21,997 nucleotides of DNA from positions 1-21,997 of the forward strand of contig DATLBA010000068.1 in assembly GCA_035527275.1 (NCBI GenBank), read 5' to 3'. Below, piece after piece: positions 1 through 6,680 of the stretch. Under the pieces are notes generated by a model. That model was not told where the DNA came from and made no database searches. It saw only the letters and a program-made list of their open reading frames with translations. Source of the DNA: DATLBA01 sp035527275. GTDB taxonomy: Bacteria > Planctomycetota > Phycisphaerae > FEN-1346. Both the position numbers and the translations under genes were made by a program. Position 1 is the stretch's first letter, and each line of letters opens with the position of its first letter.

Positions 1-387
1 GGAACCGGCCCGATGGGAATGGGCCCGATGACCGGGCGCGCAGCGGGATACTGCGCAGGGTATGCCGTCCCGGGATTTATGAATCCGATTCCGGGTCGCG
101 GTATGGGTTGGGGCCGCGGTATGGGTTGGGGCCGCGGTCGCGGTATGGGATGGGGGGCCGGTTACGGTTGGCCTCCCGCCTACGCGCAGGGACCGTATGC
201 AGCCGGCGCCTATGCGCCCGGCGCCTATGGTCCGCAGCCGCCGTATGGTGCAGCGGCCTACACGCCGCCGATGTCCCAGGAGGCGGAACTCGATGCCCTC
301 AGGGCGCAGGCCGACTACTTCACCAGCGCCCTGGAAGAAATCCGAAAGCGGACCGAGGAACTCGAATCCGCCCAAAAGGAAAAGTGA
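1..387 (+). CDS. DUF5320-like Gly/Met/Tyr-rich small protein, 5' end outside window
   Basis: The frame is open from base 1, and the first residues (GTGPMGMGPMTGRAAGYCAG) match the interior of DUF5320-type proteins, which normally begin MPRGDGTGP. The true start is therefore probably a few codons before the window, not the ATG at base 13. The middle is a low-complexity run of Gly, Met, Trp, Arg, Tyr, Ala and Pro. The last 35 or so residues (from about residue 95) are charged and helical, with heptad-like spacing that suggests a short coiled coil. Such proteins usually sit beside NifX/Mrp-type ATPase genes in anaerobes, as here. Their molecular role is unknown. The gene is the first visible member of the + strand cluster and lies 135 bases before a second protein that starts the same way. 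Confidence 0.75.
   Translation, partial: GTGPMGMGPMTGRAAGYCAGYAVPGFMNPIPGRGMGWGRGMGWGRGRGMGWGAGYGWPPAYAQGPYAAGAYAPGAYGPQPPYGAAAYTPPMSQEAELDALRAQADYFTSALEEIRKRTEELESAQKEK
99..158 (+). repeat. 18-bp tandem repeat inside the DUF5320-like gene
   Basis: The 18-bp unit CGGTATGGGTTGGGGCCG occurs twice back to back (99-116 and 117-134). A degenerate third copy starts at 141 after a 6-base spacer. Each unit encodes an RGMGWG-like hexapeptide. The G-runs could form a quadruplex on the coding strand, but coding for a Gly-rich repeat explains them equally well. Confidence 0.75.
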
Positions 388-391
388 GGCA

Positions 392-460
392 ACGGGGCGG
401 GTGGCGGTAAACGTGCCTTTGCCACAGGGCTAAGGCAGGGCCCTTCCCAACCCGCCCCGT
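392..460. other. Nested inverted repeats in the 388-522 intergenic gap
   Basis: ACGGGGCGGGT (392-402) has a perfect reverse complement at 450-460, giving an 11-bp stem around a 47-base interior. The interior holds smaller pairs: GTGGC (401-405) with GCCAC (421-425), and TGCCTT (415-420) with AAGGCA (432-437). These inner pairs overlap, so they are alternatives. No T-run follows. It could be an mRNA structure tuning expression of the downstream genes or an old terminator. No known riboswitch family is recognisable. Confidence 0.4.
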
Positions 461-522
461 CCGCACTCACCGACTTGCCCGCCGTCGGTTGGGTAGGAAA
501 ACCAGGAAAGGAGTCTGACGCC

Positions 523-765
523 ATGCCACGAGGAAATGGAACGGGACCTCTTGGTCAAGGCCCCGGCACAGGTCGGGGCGGCGGGGGCCGAAGGATGGGC
601 GGCGGCCGCGGACGGATGGGCGGTCCATCTGCCGCAGGGCCGGGCGGCACGTGCGTCTGCCCGCAGTGCGGCAAGGTCGCACCCCACCAGCGCGGCGTGC
701 CGTGCTCGCAGATGACGTGTCCAGCCTGCGGCGCCGCGATGACGCGCCCAAGCATAGGGTCTTAG
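523..765 (+). CDS. Small Gly/Arg-rich protein with C-terminal CxxC pairs (zinc-ribbon-like)
   Basis: The start is the ATG at 523, preceded by AAAGGAG (506-512). The frame extends upstream to 475 but without a better site. The product is 80 aa. It opens MPRGNGTGPLGQGPGTGRG, the same type of N-terminus as DUF5320 proteins. A Gly/Arg/Met stretch follows, then CPQCG, a lone Cys before QMTC, and CPACG near the C-terminus, which look like ligands for zinc or an iron-sulfur cluster. It lies directly upstream of the FmdE-family gene in the + strand cluster. The role is unknown. A metal- or cofactor-handling accessory is an inference from the cysteines and neighbours. Confidence 0.75.
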   Translation: MPRGNGTGPLGQGPGTGRGGGGRRMGGGRGRMGGPSAAGPGGTCVCPQCGKVAPHQRGVPCSQMTCPACGAAMTRPSIGS

Positions 766-816
766 ATCGGGGCGACGCAGGTCGGCCGACTCGCCCGACG
801 GGGAGGGATAGTGACC

Positions 817-1392
817 ATGAACCAGACACCCGGTGAACACAAAAATATCCAGGACACGACACAGGAATCCGACCTCCATGAGACCGTCCGGTTTCACGGG
901 CATCTCTGCCCCGGCCTCGCCATCGGCTACCGGGCGGCAAAGATCGCGATGGAACGTCTTGCCGCCAAGCGCGCCGAGGACGAGGAGATGATCGCCATCG
1001 TGGAGAACGATTCCTGTTCCGCTGATGCGGTGCAATGGATCACCGGCTGCACCTTCGGCAAGGGGAATTTCTTCTTCCACGACCACGGCAAGCAGGTCTT
1101 CACCTTTGCGGTCCGGCCTACCGGTCGGGCCGTGAGAATCGCGCTGAAGCGTCATGACCACCAACGGGTGGAACCTTCGCCGCAGGACCGCGAGGCGAGG
1201 ATACGCTGGCTGATAAGCGCGCCGGCTGAAGACCTCTTTGGGATCGAGGAGACCACGATTGCCCTGCCTGACCCCGCGCAGATTTGGGAGACGGTGGTGT
1301 GCGCCCTTTGCGGCGAGGAGGTCATGATCACCCGAACGGTAAGGCGTGGAGCACAAACGCTCTGCATACCCTGCGCGAAGGAGCAGAAATGA
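817..1392 (+). CDS. FmdE-family protein with C-terminal zinc ribbon
   Basis: The ATG at 817 is preferred over the in-frame GTG at 811 because GGGAGGG (801-807) sits 9 bases from it and too close to the GTG. The product is 191 aa. The FmdE signature FHGHLCPGLAIGYRAA lies near residues 26-41 (His27, His29, Cys31) and a second conserved Cys region CSADAVQWITGCTFGKGN near 67-84. A zinc ribbon follows at the C-terminus (Cys162, Cys165, Cys183, Cys186). The family is named after subunit E of formylmethanofuran dehydrogenase. Most bacterial members stand alone and have no proven reaction, though metal or molybdopterin handling has been proposed. No other fmd genes are visible, so a methanogenic enzyme is unlikely. 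The context points to cofactor or metal-cluster assembly. Confidence 0.88.
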   Translation: MNQTPGEHKNIQDTTQESDLHETVRFHGHLCPGLAIGYRAAKIAMERLAAKRAEDEEMIAIVENDSCSADAVQWITGCTFGKGNFFFHDHGKQVFTFAVRPTGRAVRIALKRHDHQRVEPSPQDREARIRWLISAPAEDLFGIEETTIALPDPAQIWETVVCALCGEEVMITRTVRRGAQTLCIPCAKEQK

Positions 1393-1490
1393 GCGTCAAA
1401 CTTTTCTCTTCCGAGCGCGATGCACCAAACGGCGCAACGCTCCGTTGGGTGGGGAAGATTCCGCCAAGTGTCGCCAGAGAGCGAGGCTGA
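1389..1490 (+). CDS. Possible 33-aa small protein between FmdE and the fused ATPase
   Basis: An ATG at 1389 overlaps the FmdE stop in an ATGA arrangement. AAGGAG (1379-1384) lies at a workable distance. The frame ends with TGA at 1490, four bases before the next gene's start at 1495. The peptide begins MSVKLFSSERDAPNGATLRW and has no recognised domain. Coupled start, good Shine-Dalgarno and tight packing argue for translation. The short length and lack of a known family argue for caution. It may instead act as a leader that couples translation of the large ATPase to FmdE. Confidence 0.4.
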   Translation: MSVKLFSSERDAPNGATLRWVGKIPPSVARERG

Positions 1491-1494
1491 CGCG

Positions 1495-3369
1495 ATGATC
1501 GTAGCCATAGCGAGCGGCAAAGGCGGCACGGGCAAGACACTTGTCGCGACGAACCTGGCCGCGGCCCTCGGTCGTGCCGCTTACGTCGATTGCGACGTCG
1601 AAGGCGCCAACGGCGCCTTGTTCCTCAAACCCGACATTCAGGAGGAGCGAGACGCCGAAGCGCCCGTGCCCGAAGCGACCGACGCATGCACGGGCTGCGG
1701 CGCGTGCGCCCAGGCCTGCCGGTTCGGGGCCATCGCGGCCCTGGAAACCGGTGTCCTGGTCTTCGGCGAACTTTGCCACTCCTGCGGCGCGTGTCTGGAA
1801 GCGTGCCCCGAAGGCGCCCTTCGGTGGACGCGGCACACGCTGGGCAAAGTGCGGACGGGCACGTACCGCATCGGCGGTGGCCCCGAATTGCCCTTCGCCG
1901 ACGGCGAATTGGCCACCGGACAGGTTCGGGCGTCGGAAGTTATCGCACAGGTCAAGGGAGCCGCCGCCGAGGCACCGGTTACGGTGTTGGACTGCCCGCC
2001 GGGATGCTCGTGCGCGGTGGCCGAAGCGGTCCGTGACGCGGACCTTTGCCTTCTGGTGACGGAACCGACGCCGTTCGGCCTCTCGGACCTTGCCAAGGCG
2101 CTCGGCCTGGTCCGGTACTACCAAATCCCGCACGCGGTCATTCTGAACCGAAGCGACCTGGCGGGCACCGACGTGCACGCCTTCTGCCGCGAGCGCAGCG
2201 TGCCCATCGTGATGGAAATCGGTTACGACCCCTGGCTCGCCCGCACCTACGCCGAGGGCGAACTGGTTTTCAGCAAACAGAAACTCTACCGCGACCTATT
2301 CATCGGGCTGGCCCAGAGGATTAAAAAGGGGACGCTCGACCTCCACCGACCCGGGCCGAACGAGGAACCGTTCGAACTTCTGATCGCCGAGAAGGCGCCC
2401 GACACCGAGCGCTGCACCGAGCGGGCGCAGCCCGAGGACCTGGTCCAGGTCGCAGTCATCAGCGGCAAAGGCGGGACGGGCAAGACGAGTCTGGCGGCCT
2501 CGCTGGCGGCGACGGCTCCGGGCGCGGTTTGCGCCGACGCCGACGTGGATGCAGGCAACCTCCACCTGCTGCTCGCGCCCCAAGGCGAATCGCGCGTGCC
2601 GTTCAGCGGCGCTTACCTCGCCGTCATCGACGCCGAGAAATGTCGCGGCTGCGGCGTGTGCGCGAACGAGTGCCGCTTCGAGGCCATCACACCGGCGCCG
2701 CACGCGGAAGTGGACCCGCTCCGGTGTGAAGGGTGCGGGCTTTGTGCCCTGGTGTGTCCGCTGGCGGGAACCGACGAAATGCCGGTCCGCATCATTCCGC
2801 GCCTTTCCGGATACGCCTACTCCGGCAGGACGGCGAGCGGCGCCATATCGCGCGGCGAACTGTTGGCCGGCGGCGAGGCGTCCGGCAAACTCGTCACCCT
2901 CGTCAGACAACTGGCGGAGGAGCAGGCGGCCGAAACCGGGGCTCGATGGATTCTGATCGATGCATCGCCCGGGATGGGCTGCCCCGTCAACGCCGGCCTG
3001 ACGGGGTGTGATGCCGCCGTCGCCGTCACCGAACCGACGCAGAGCGGCCTGCACGACCTGGAGCGGGTGCTTGACCTGGCGCAATGGTTCAAGGTGCCCG
3101 CCGCCGCCGTTATCAACAAGGCCGACATCTGCCCACCGATGGCCGAGGAAATCCGCGCAGTCTGCGCGAAGCGCGGCATCAAAGTAATCGGCGAAGTGCC
3201 GTTCGACCGAACGATTCCGGAGCGCCTGGCACGGGGCATTGTTCCCATTCAGGGCGAGGGTCCCGGCGCCGAGGCGCTTCGAGACGTTTGCCGAACGATC
3301 CTCGAACAAGTTGAGGCATTGGTTGAAACGAAGGCCGCTAAAGCGGCCGCACCAGGAACCGAATCGTAA
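1495..3369 (+). CDS. Tandem fusion of two MinD/NifH-like ATPase-ferredoxin modules
   Basis: The start chosen is the ATG at 1495 (GAGG at 1483-1486), giving MIVAIASGKGGTGKT with the P-loop at the extreme N-terminus as is normal. The 624-aa chain has two complete modules. Module 1 (about 1-285) has a deviant Walker A (SGKGGTGKT, residues 7-15), two 4Fe-4S ferredoxin motifs inserted after the first beta-alpha unit (CTGCGACAQAC near 65-75, CHSCGACLEACP near 94-105), and DCPPG at 167-171. Module 2 (about 316-624) repeats this: GKGGTGKT at 324-331, CRGCGVCANEC near 383-393, CEGCGLCALVCP near 411-422, and DASPGMG. A roughly 30-residue linker joins them. In many anaerobes, including the Desulfovibrio ORP cluster, these are two adjacent genes. 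MinD-family ATPases dimerise, so the fusion may be an obligate intramolecular pair. A cluster-loading or electron-relay role is inferred. Confidence 0.9.
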   Translation: MIVAIASGKGGTGKTLVATNLAAALGRAAYVDCDVEGANGALFLKPDIQEERDAEAPVPEATDACTGCGACAQACRFGAIAALETGVLVFGELCHSCGACLEACPEGALRWTRHTLGKVRTGTYRIGGGPELPFADGELATGQVRASEVIAQVKGAAAEAPVTVLDCPPGCSCAVAEAVRDADLCLLVTEPTPFGLSDLAKALGLVRYYQIPHAVILNRSDLAGTDVHAFCRERSVPIVMEIGYDPWLARTYAEGELVFSKQKLYRDLFIGLAQRIKKGTLDLHRPGPNEEPFELLIAEKAPDTERCTERAQPEDLVQVAVISGKGGTGKTSLAASLAATAPGAVCADADVDAGNLHLLLAPQGESRVPFSGAYLAVIDAEKCRGCGVCANECRFEAITPAPHAEVDPLRCEGCGLCALVCPLAGTDEMPVRIIPRLSGYAYSGRTASGAISRGELLAGGEASGKLVTLVRQLAEEQAAETGARWILIDASPGMGCPVNAGLTGCDAAVAVTEPTQSGLHDLERVLDLAQWFKVPAAAVINKADICPPMAEEIRAVCAKRGIKVIGEVPFDRTIPERLARGIVPIQGEGPGAEALRDVCRTILEQVEALVETKAAKAAAPGTES

Positions 3370-3379
3370 GGAGTGAACC

Positions 3380-3742
3380 ATGAAACTCTGTATCCCAGCA
3401 GAATCGCCGCAGTTGGAAGCGCAGGTCGATGCGCGGCTCGGCCGCGCCGCGTGCTTCGTCCTTGTCGACAGCGAGACGGGCAAGATGCTCGAGAGCATCC
3501 CAAACGAGCAGAACCAACAGGCCGCCTCGGGGGCCGGCATCCAGGCCGGCCAGACGATCGCCCAAACCGGCGTCGAGGCGGTCCTGTGTGCCAACTGCGG
3601 CCCGAAGGCGTTCCGCGTCCTCCAGGCCGCCGGCGTGAAAGTATACGTCGGCGCGTCCGGCACGGTGGCCGACGCTGTCGGTGCCTTCAAGGAGGGCAAA
3701 CTCGAAGAAGCCAGCGAGGCGAACGTGGAAGGACGCGGGTGA
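3380..3742 (+). CDS. NifX/NafY-like dinitrogenase Fe-Mo cofactor-binding family protein
   Basis: The ATG at 3380 follows AAGGAG (3368-3373), which overlaps the stop of the preceding gene, so the two are almost certainly cotranscribed. The 120-aa product is one complete domain of the dinitrogenase iron-molybdenum cofactor biosynthesis family (NifX, NafY, the NifB C-terminus and ORP proteins). It starts MKLCIPAESPQLEAQVDARL, with the typical GRAACFVLVD strand. It ends with an AGVKVYVGASGTVADAVGAF segment. A CANCG motif near the middle could bind metal. No nitrogenase genes are present, so a role in nitrogen fixation is not supported. A carrier or scaffold for a metal-sulfur cluster, as in ORP proteins, is more likely. 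Confidence 0.9.
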   Translation: MKLCIPAESPQLEAQVDARLGRAACFVLVDSETGKMLESIPNEQNQQAASGAGIQAGQTIAQTGVEAVLCANCGPKAFRVLQAAGVKVYVGASGTVADAVGAFKEGKLEEASEANVEGRG

Positions 3743-3749
3743 AGCCAAC

Positions 3750-4979
3750 ATGAGCCGGACGAACACAAACGATTCGGCCGGTCCCTCGCCGCAGGACCAA
3801 CGCCGCGAAATCGAAAGGCGGCGCGATGAGAATCTGGCGCGCATTGCCCGCGTCGTTGCGGTTATGAGCGGCAAAGGCGGCGTCGGCAAAAGCACCATCG
3901 CGACGGCCCTTGCGCTGGGACTGGCTCGCCGGGGGTTTCGGACGGGTCTCCTGGACGTCGATTTCCACGGCCCGACTGTGCCGATGCTGCTGGGGATTCG
4001 CCAGGCCCGACCAACACCCGATGCCGAGACGCCGGGGCTGGAACCGGTCGAGGTCGAGCCGAACCTGCGCGTGATGAGCCTCGGTCTTCTGCTCGGCGGC
4101 GGCGACGAGGCGGTCATCTGGCGCGGGCCGATGAAGATCGGCGTCATCAATCAACTCCTGGGCGAAGTCGCCTGGGGCGATCTGGACATCCTCGTCATCG
4201 ACTGCCCGCCCGGCACCGGCGACGAGCCGCTCTCGCTCGGCCAGGTGATCCCGATGGCCGAGATCGTGATGGTCGGCACGCCGCAGGAAGTGGCCATGGC
4301 CGACGTCCGAAAGGCTATGACGTTTTGCCGAAAATTGGGGCTCGCGGTCCTGGGGCTCGTCGAAACGATGGGGATGCTCAGGTGCCCGCACTGCAGTGAG
4401 GAAGTGCCGCTGTTTCAGCGGGCGGCGTCCGCGCGCCCGGAAACAGCCCCGGTTCTGGCGGAGGTTCCATTCGATCCGGCGCTTCACGAGGCCTGCGACT
4501 CCGGAAGGCTAGCGGCGTTTATGTCCGAAGGCGGGCCGACGGCAAGGCGCTTCGCGGATCTGGCCGAACGCATCGCAACGGGTGGCCGCGCCGCACAGAC
4601 CACGATAACCGAACGGAACACGAGTCAAAGAGGAGGTAAACCCAAAATGCGTTACGCCATACCCACAGCCGACGGGACGCTGGCCATGCACTTCGGCCAC
4701 GCCGACGCCTTTACGTTCGTAGATGTGGAGGACGGCAAAATCCAGAGCACCCGGAGCGCGACGCCGCCGGAACACGCGCCGGGCGTGCTTCCCGCGTGGC
4801 TCAAAGAAAACGACGTAGGCGTCATCATCGCGGGCGGCGTGGGCCGGCGGGCCCAGGGGCTGTTTGCGTCGCACGGCATCCAGGTCCTCGTGGGCGCGCC
4901 GGCCGAAGCGCCCGAGTCGCTCGTCCAGCGCCACCTGGAAGGCGCGCTCGAAACCGGTGAGAACATCTGCGATCATTAG
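3750..4979 (+). CDS. Mrp/NBP35-family ATPase fused to a C-terminal NifX/ORP-like domain (MrpORP-like)
   Basis: The start is the ATG at 3750, seven bases after the upstream stop. The frame extends to 3681 only by overlapping the NifX-like gene. The 409-aa chain has an Mrp/NBP35 ATPase domain (about 30-280). It contains Walker A GKGGVGKS (41-48), DFHGPTVPMLLGI (71-83), DCPPGTGDEPLS (151-162) and the CPHC pair (Cys212, Cys215) that carries a bridging 4Fe-4S cluster in this family. Residues 300-409 form a NifX/ORP-type domain starting MRYAIPTADGTLAMHFGHAD. This architecture matches the MrpORP protein of Desulfovibrio, whose ORP domain binds a molybdenum-copper-sulfur cluster. By analogy it may bind or transfer such a cluster. 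A strong internal start site precedes the second domain (separate entry). Confidence 0.9.
   Translation: MSRTNTNDSAGPSPQDQRREIERRRDENLARIARVVAVMSGKGGVGKSTIATALALGLARRGFRTGLLDVDFHGPTVPMLLGIRQARPTPDAETPGLEPVEVEPNLRVMSLGLLLGGGDEAVIWRGPMKIGVINQLLGEVAWGDLDILVIDCPPGTGDEPLSLGQVIPMAEIVMVGTPQEVAMADVRKAMTFCRKLGLAVLGLVETMGMLRCPHCSEEVPLFQRAASARPETAPVLAEVPFDPALHEACDSGRLAAFMSEGGPTARRFADLAERIATGGRAAQTTITERNTSQRGGKPKMRYAIPTADGTLAMHFGHADAFTFVDVEDGKIQSTRSATPPEHAPGVLPAWLKENDVGVIIAGGVGRRAQGLFASHGIQVLVGAPAEAPESLVQRHLEGALETGENICDH
4631..4649 (+). promoter_or_regulatory. In-frame internal ribosome-binding site and ATG before the ORP-like domain
   Basis: AGGAGGT (4631-4637), a near-perfect Shine-Dalgarno sequence, stands nine bases before an ATG at 4647 that is in frame with the Mrp ATPase. 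It falls exactly at the domain border, and translation from it would give a free 110-aa NifX-like protein (4647-4979). The site may be a relic of two separate genes that fused by stop-codon loss, or it may be used to make both full-length fusion and free domain. Confidence 0.7.
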
Positions 4980-5009
4980 CCGCAACGTCCGGCAACGAGA
5001 GGAGACGAT

Positions 5010-5210
5010 GTGCCGGTGACCAGTCCTTTGCCGCCCTGCCCTGTCCTTTCGCTACGTTTGATCGTGGTGGTTGAGAATACGAGCCTGCGCCCCGACCTGA
5101 TCGGCCAGCACGGCTTCGCAGCGCTGTTGGAAACCGAGCGCGGCGCCATCCTGTTTGACACCGGCGCGACGGACGAGGCGCTGGCGGCTCGGGTCAGGTC
5201 TTTGCCGGCC
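5010..5210 (+). pseudogene. 5' fragment of a metallo-beta-lactamase-fold hydrolase gene
   Basis: A GTG at 5010 with GAGAGGA (4997-5003) starts a frame whose first 65 or so residues match the N-terminus of MBL-fold hydrolases: the RLIVVVENTSL strand, then a Gly-His-Gly-like turn and LLETERGAILFDTGATDEAL. The family then needs the zinc-binding HxHxDH motif and about 200 more residues. None of this follows. After roughly base 5205 the frame (stop at 5327) is simply the antisense of another broken gene. The gene has lost over three quarters of its length. It begins about 30 bases after the MrpORP-like gene, so it was probably the next operon member. Confidence 0.65.
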
Positions 5211-5300
5211 GCAGCACCGGCGAAAACCAGGGCCGAAATGAATCCCACAAGAGCCGCTAAGGCCAGGACCGTACTGCGCCCGTTCGCCTTCGTCGCGTCC
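5192..5300 (-). pseudogene. 5' fragment of a secreted-protein gene (signal peptide only)
   Basis: Read leftward, an AGGGGGG-type ribosome site near 5300 precedes a codon ACG at 5293-5291 where an ATG would be expected. The frame then reads TKANGRSTVLALAALVGFIS, followed by ALVFAGAAAG, a well-formed signal peptide or membrane anchor. It stops making sense at about 5195, where the sequence becomes antisense to the MBL-fold fragment. Both the start codon and the body appear lost. The product cannot be identified. Confidence 0.4.
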
Positions 5301-5363
5301 CCCCTTTCGCAGCGGTTATTTACATGAAGTGGTTTTTTCAGGTCTGCGCGGTTCGCCTCGGAC

Positions 5364-6470
5364 CTATTCGAGCAACTCCAGGTCGTCCACGTCCACCAGA
5401 TACATCTTCCACTCCGGCACGTATGTCTTGGTGCCGCGAACGCCCACGGCCTTGCCGACGTATTGGCCGAGGTTGTAGATTTCGCTCTTGAGGACGACGA
5501 CGGGCCGACCCTGCCGGTCCACCAGTTTGTGTTTGATCGGATAATCCACGCCTTCGAGGCTCCGGATGTGGTCCACGACACCGGTCGCCTGGAAGGCCGG
5601 GCGCTGCATGGCGCGCCGGCGTTCGGCGTCGGCCGTCTGCTCGGCCCGCTTGGCCCGGATTTCCGTCAGGCGCTCTTCCAGCCGCGTCGCAAGCGCGACC
5701 GTGCTGCGGTATTCCTCCCGCTGTTCGATGAGCGCCTCCACGTGAGCCATGCGCCGGCCGGCGGCGTTCTTCAGGAATGCCTTCTCCGTATTCTCGGCGA
5801 CGTCGGCGTATCGGGCGAGCACCGACTCGTAATCCCGCTCGAGGATGGGTTTTTTCGTTTCCTCCGCCAGTGCCGCGTCCGCCTCCTTCAGGTCCTGCGT
5901 GAGCGAATCGGGTTTCGGCGGCGTGACTTCAACGTCGGTCCCTGGGGGGGTCACCGCGCCGCCGGTCGGCGTCACGTATTGGCCGGCGATGTAAGCGCAC
6001 GCCCCTTCCGGCGGAATGATGCGGAGCATCTCGCCTTCCGCCGGGCCGACCAGCACGACCGTGTCGCCCTCCTCCAGGGTCGCCATGACGCACCACTTGC
6101 GCTTGGCGCTGGCGCTCGAGGCATAGACCCGCGCGCTTGGCGCCGTGATGGTCGCGGTGGTGCCGTCCGGGGAGACCTCGAGGTCGCTCTTTCGAACGAG
6201 GCCGTAGACACCCTCGGGCGGCCGAATGGCCAGCCAGCCGCGCTTCTCCCCCTCGACGATGACCGATGTGCCCCGTGGCACCGTCAGGAGGGGATAATAG
6301 TAAAGGCCCGGCCCGCTCCGCACGTTGACCGTGTCGGCGTTGACGGCGCCGGCGTAAGGCGGCGACGGGCTGGTGGCGGCCGGCTCGGCCGTCTGGGCCG
6401 GCGCAGCAGCCGGCAGAAGAACCATGTAAGCCAGAATCACCAATCCGATGGGAAACCTGGTCCGGCGCAT
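5364..6470 (-). CDS. Secreted protein with bacterial SH3-like domain
   Basis: The ATG at 6470 is preferred to the in-frame GTG at 6479 because the AGGAAGGA site (about 6481-6487) lies nine bases from the ATG. The 368-aa product starts with an Arg-Arg and hydrophobic signal peptide and a likely cleavage after APA near residue 25. A bacterial SH3-type domain follows (ADTVNVRSGPGLYYYPLL, then GWLAIRPPEGVYGLV), with a second SH3-like segment around the WCVMATLEEGDTVVLVG region. A Pro/Thr linker, a charged helical segment rich in Glu, Arg and Ala, and a C-terminal beta-rich domain ending VDVDDLELLE complete it. SH3b domains often bind cell-wall peptides or mediate envelope contacts. The exact function here is unknown. 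It has its own promoter and stands alone on the minus strand. Confidence 0.85.
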   Translation of the reverse strand: MRRTRFPIGLVILAYMVLLPAAAPAQTAEPAATSPSPPYAGAVNADTVNVRSGPGLYYYPLLTVPRGTSVIVEGEKRGWLAIRPPEGVYGLVRKSDLEVSPDGTTATITAPSARVYASSASAKRKWCVMATLEEGDTVVLVGPAEGEMLRIIPPEGACAYIAGQYVTPTGGAVTPPGTDVEVTPPKPDSLTQDLKEADAALAEETKKPILERDYESVLARYADVAENTEKAFLKNAAGRRMAHVEALIEQREEYRSTVALATRLEERLTEIRAKRAEQTADAERRRAMQRPAFQATGVVDHIRSLEGVDYPIKHKLVDRQGRPVVVLKSEIYNLGQYVGKAVGVRGTKTYVPEWKMYLVDVDDLELLE

Positions 6471-6539
6471 CAGATTCACTCCTTCCTGGCGCAGGGGAGA
6501 ACCCCCCTACCTTTAACACGACATTAGAAGCGATTTTTG

Positions 6540-6568
6540 ACGCTATCGCGCCTGCACGGAGGTGTCAA
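6540..6568 (-). promoter_or_regulatory. Sigma-70-type promoter for the SH3-domain gene
   Basis: On the minus strand a perfect TTGACA (6568-6563) is followed after 17 bases by TAGCGT (6545-6540), which keeps the first, second and last bases of the -10 consensus. It would start transcription about 60 bases upstream of the ATG at 6470. Confidence 0.5.
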
Positions 6569-6600
6569 CAAAAAAGAACGCCACCCGGGGGGCCGGAGGA

Positions 6601-6635
6601 CATCCGCCATAGCCCCTTCGGGGCGACGGCGGATG
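6601..6635 (-). terminator. Hairpin behind the tRNA 3' fragment, possible displaced tRNA terminator
   Basis: CATCCGCC (6601-6608) pairs with GGCGGATG (6628-6635), and inside it GCCCC (6612-6616) pairs with GGGGC (6620-6624). On the minus strand this hairpin follows directly after the CCA end of the tRNA fragment. A run of six T lies about 25 bases further on (6575-6570). This looks like the original downstream end of the tRNA transcription unit, left behind when the island entered. Confidence 0.45.
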
Positions 6636-6680
6636 GTGGGCCCAGGAGGATTCGAACCTCCGACCAAAGGATTATGAGTC
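6634..6680 (-). repeat. 47-bp tRNA 3'-half fragment, likely attachment-site copy
   Basis: These 47 bases are identical to 11485-11531, the 3' half of the intact CAU tRNA from the anticodon loop to the encoded CCA, in the same orientation. Identity stops sharply at both ends. The 5' half of the tRNA is absent, so this copy cannot make a tRNA. Tyrosine-recombinase elements that integrate at a tRNA anticodon loop leave exactly this pattern. Confidence 0.85.

Noticed and set aside
2296..3768. A 490-codon minus-strand open frame under the ATPase-ferredoxin gene
   Set aside because: It is a mirror of a strongly motif-supported gene on the plus strand and contains no domain of its own.
3380..4979. 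Nitrogen-fixation genes
   Set aside because: NifX-like domains and NifH-like ATPases are present, but no nitrogenase structural or nifB/nifE/nifN genes are. The Mrp-NifX fusion fits the orange-protein type cluster better.
5463..6527. A 354-codon plus-strand open frame opposite the SH3-domain gene
   Set aside because: It lacks domain-like sequence and a ribosome site, and lies antisense to a gene with signal peptide, SH3 domain and promoter. High GC makes long antisense frames common.
6634..6680. A functional second CAU tRNA at the left copy
   Set aside because: The 5' half (acceptor strand, D-arm and half the anticodon arm) is absent and replaced by transposase sequence, so no cloverleaf can form.
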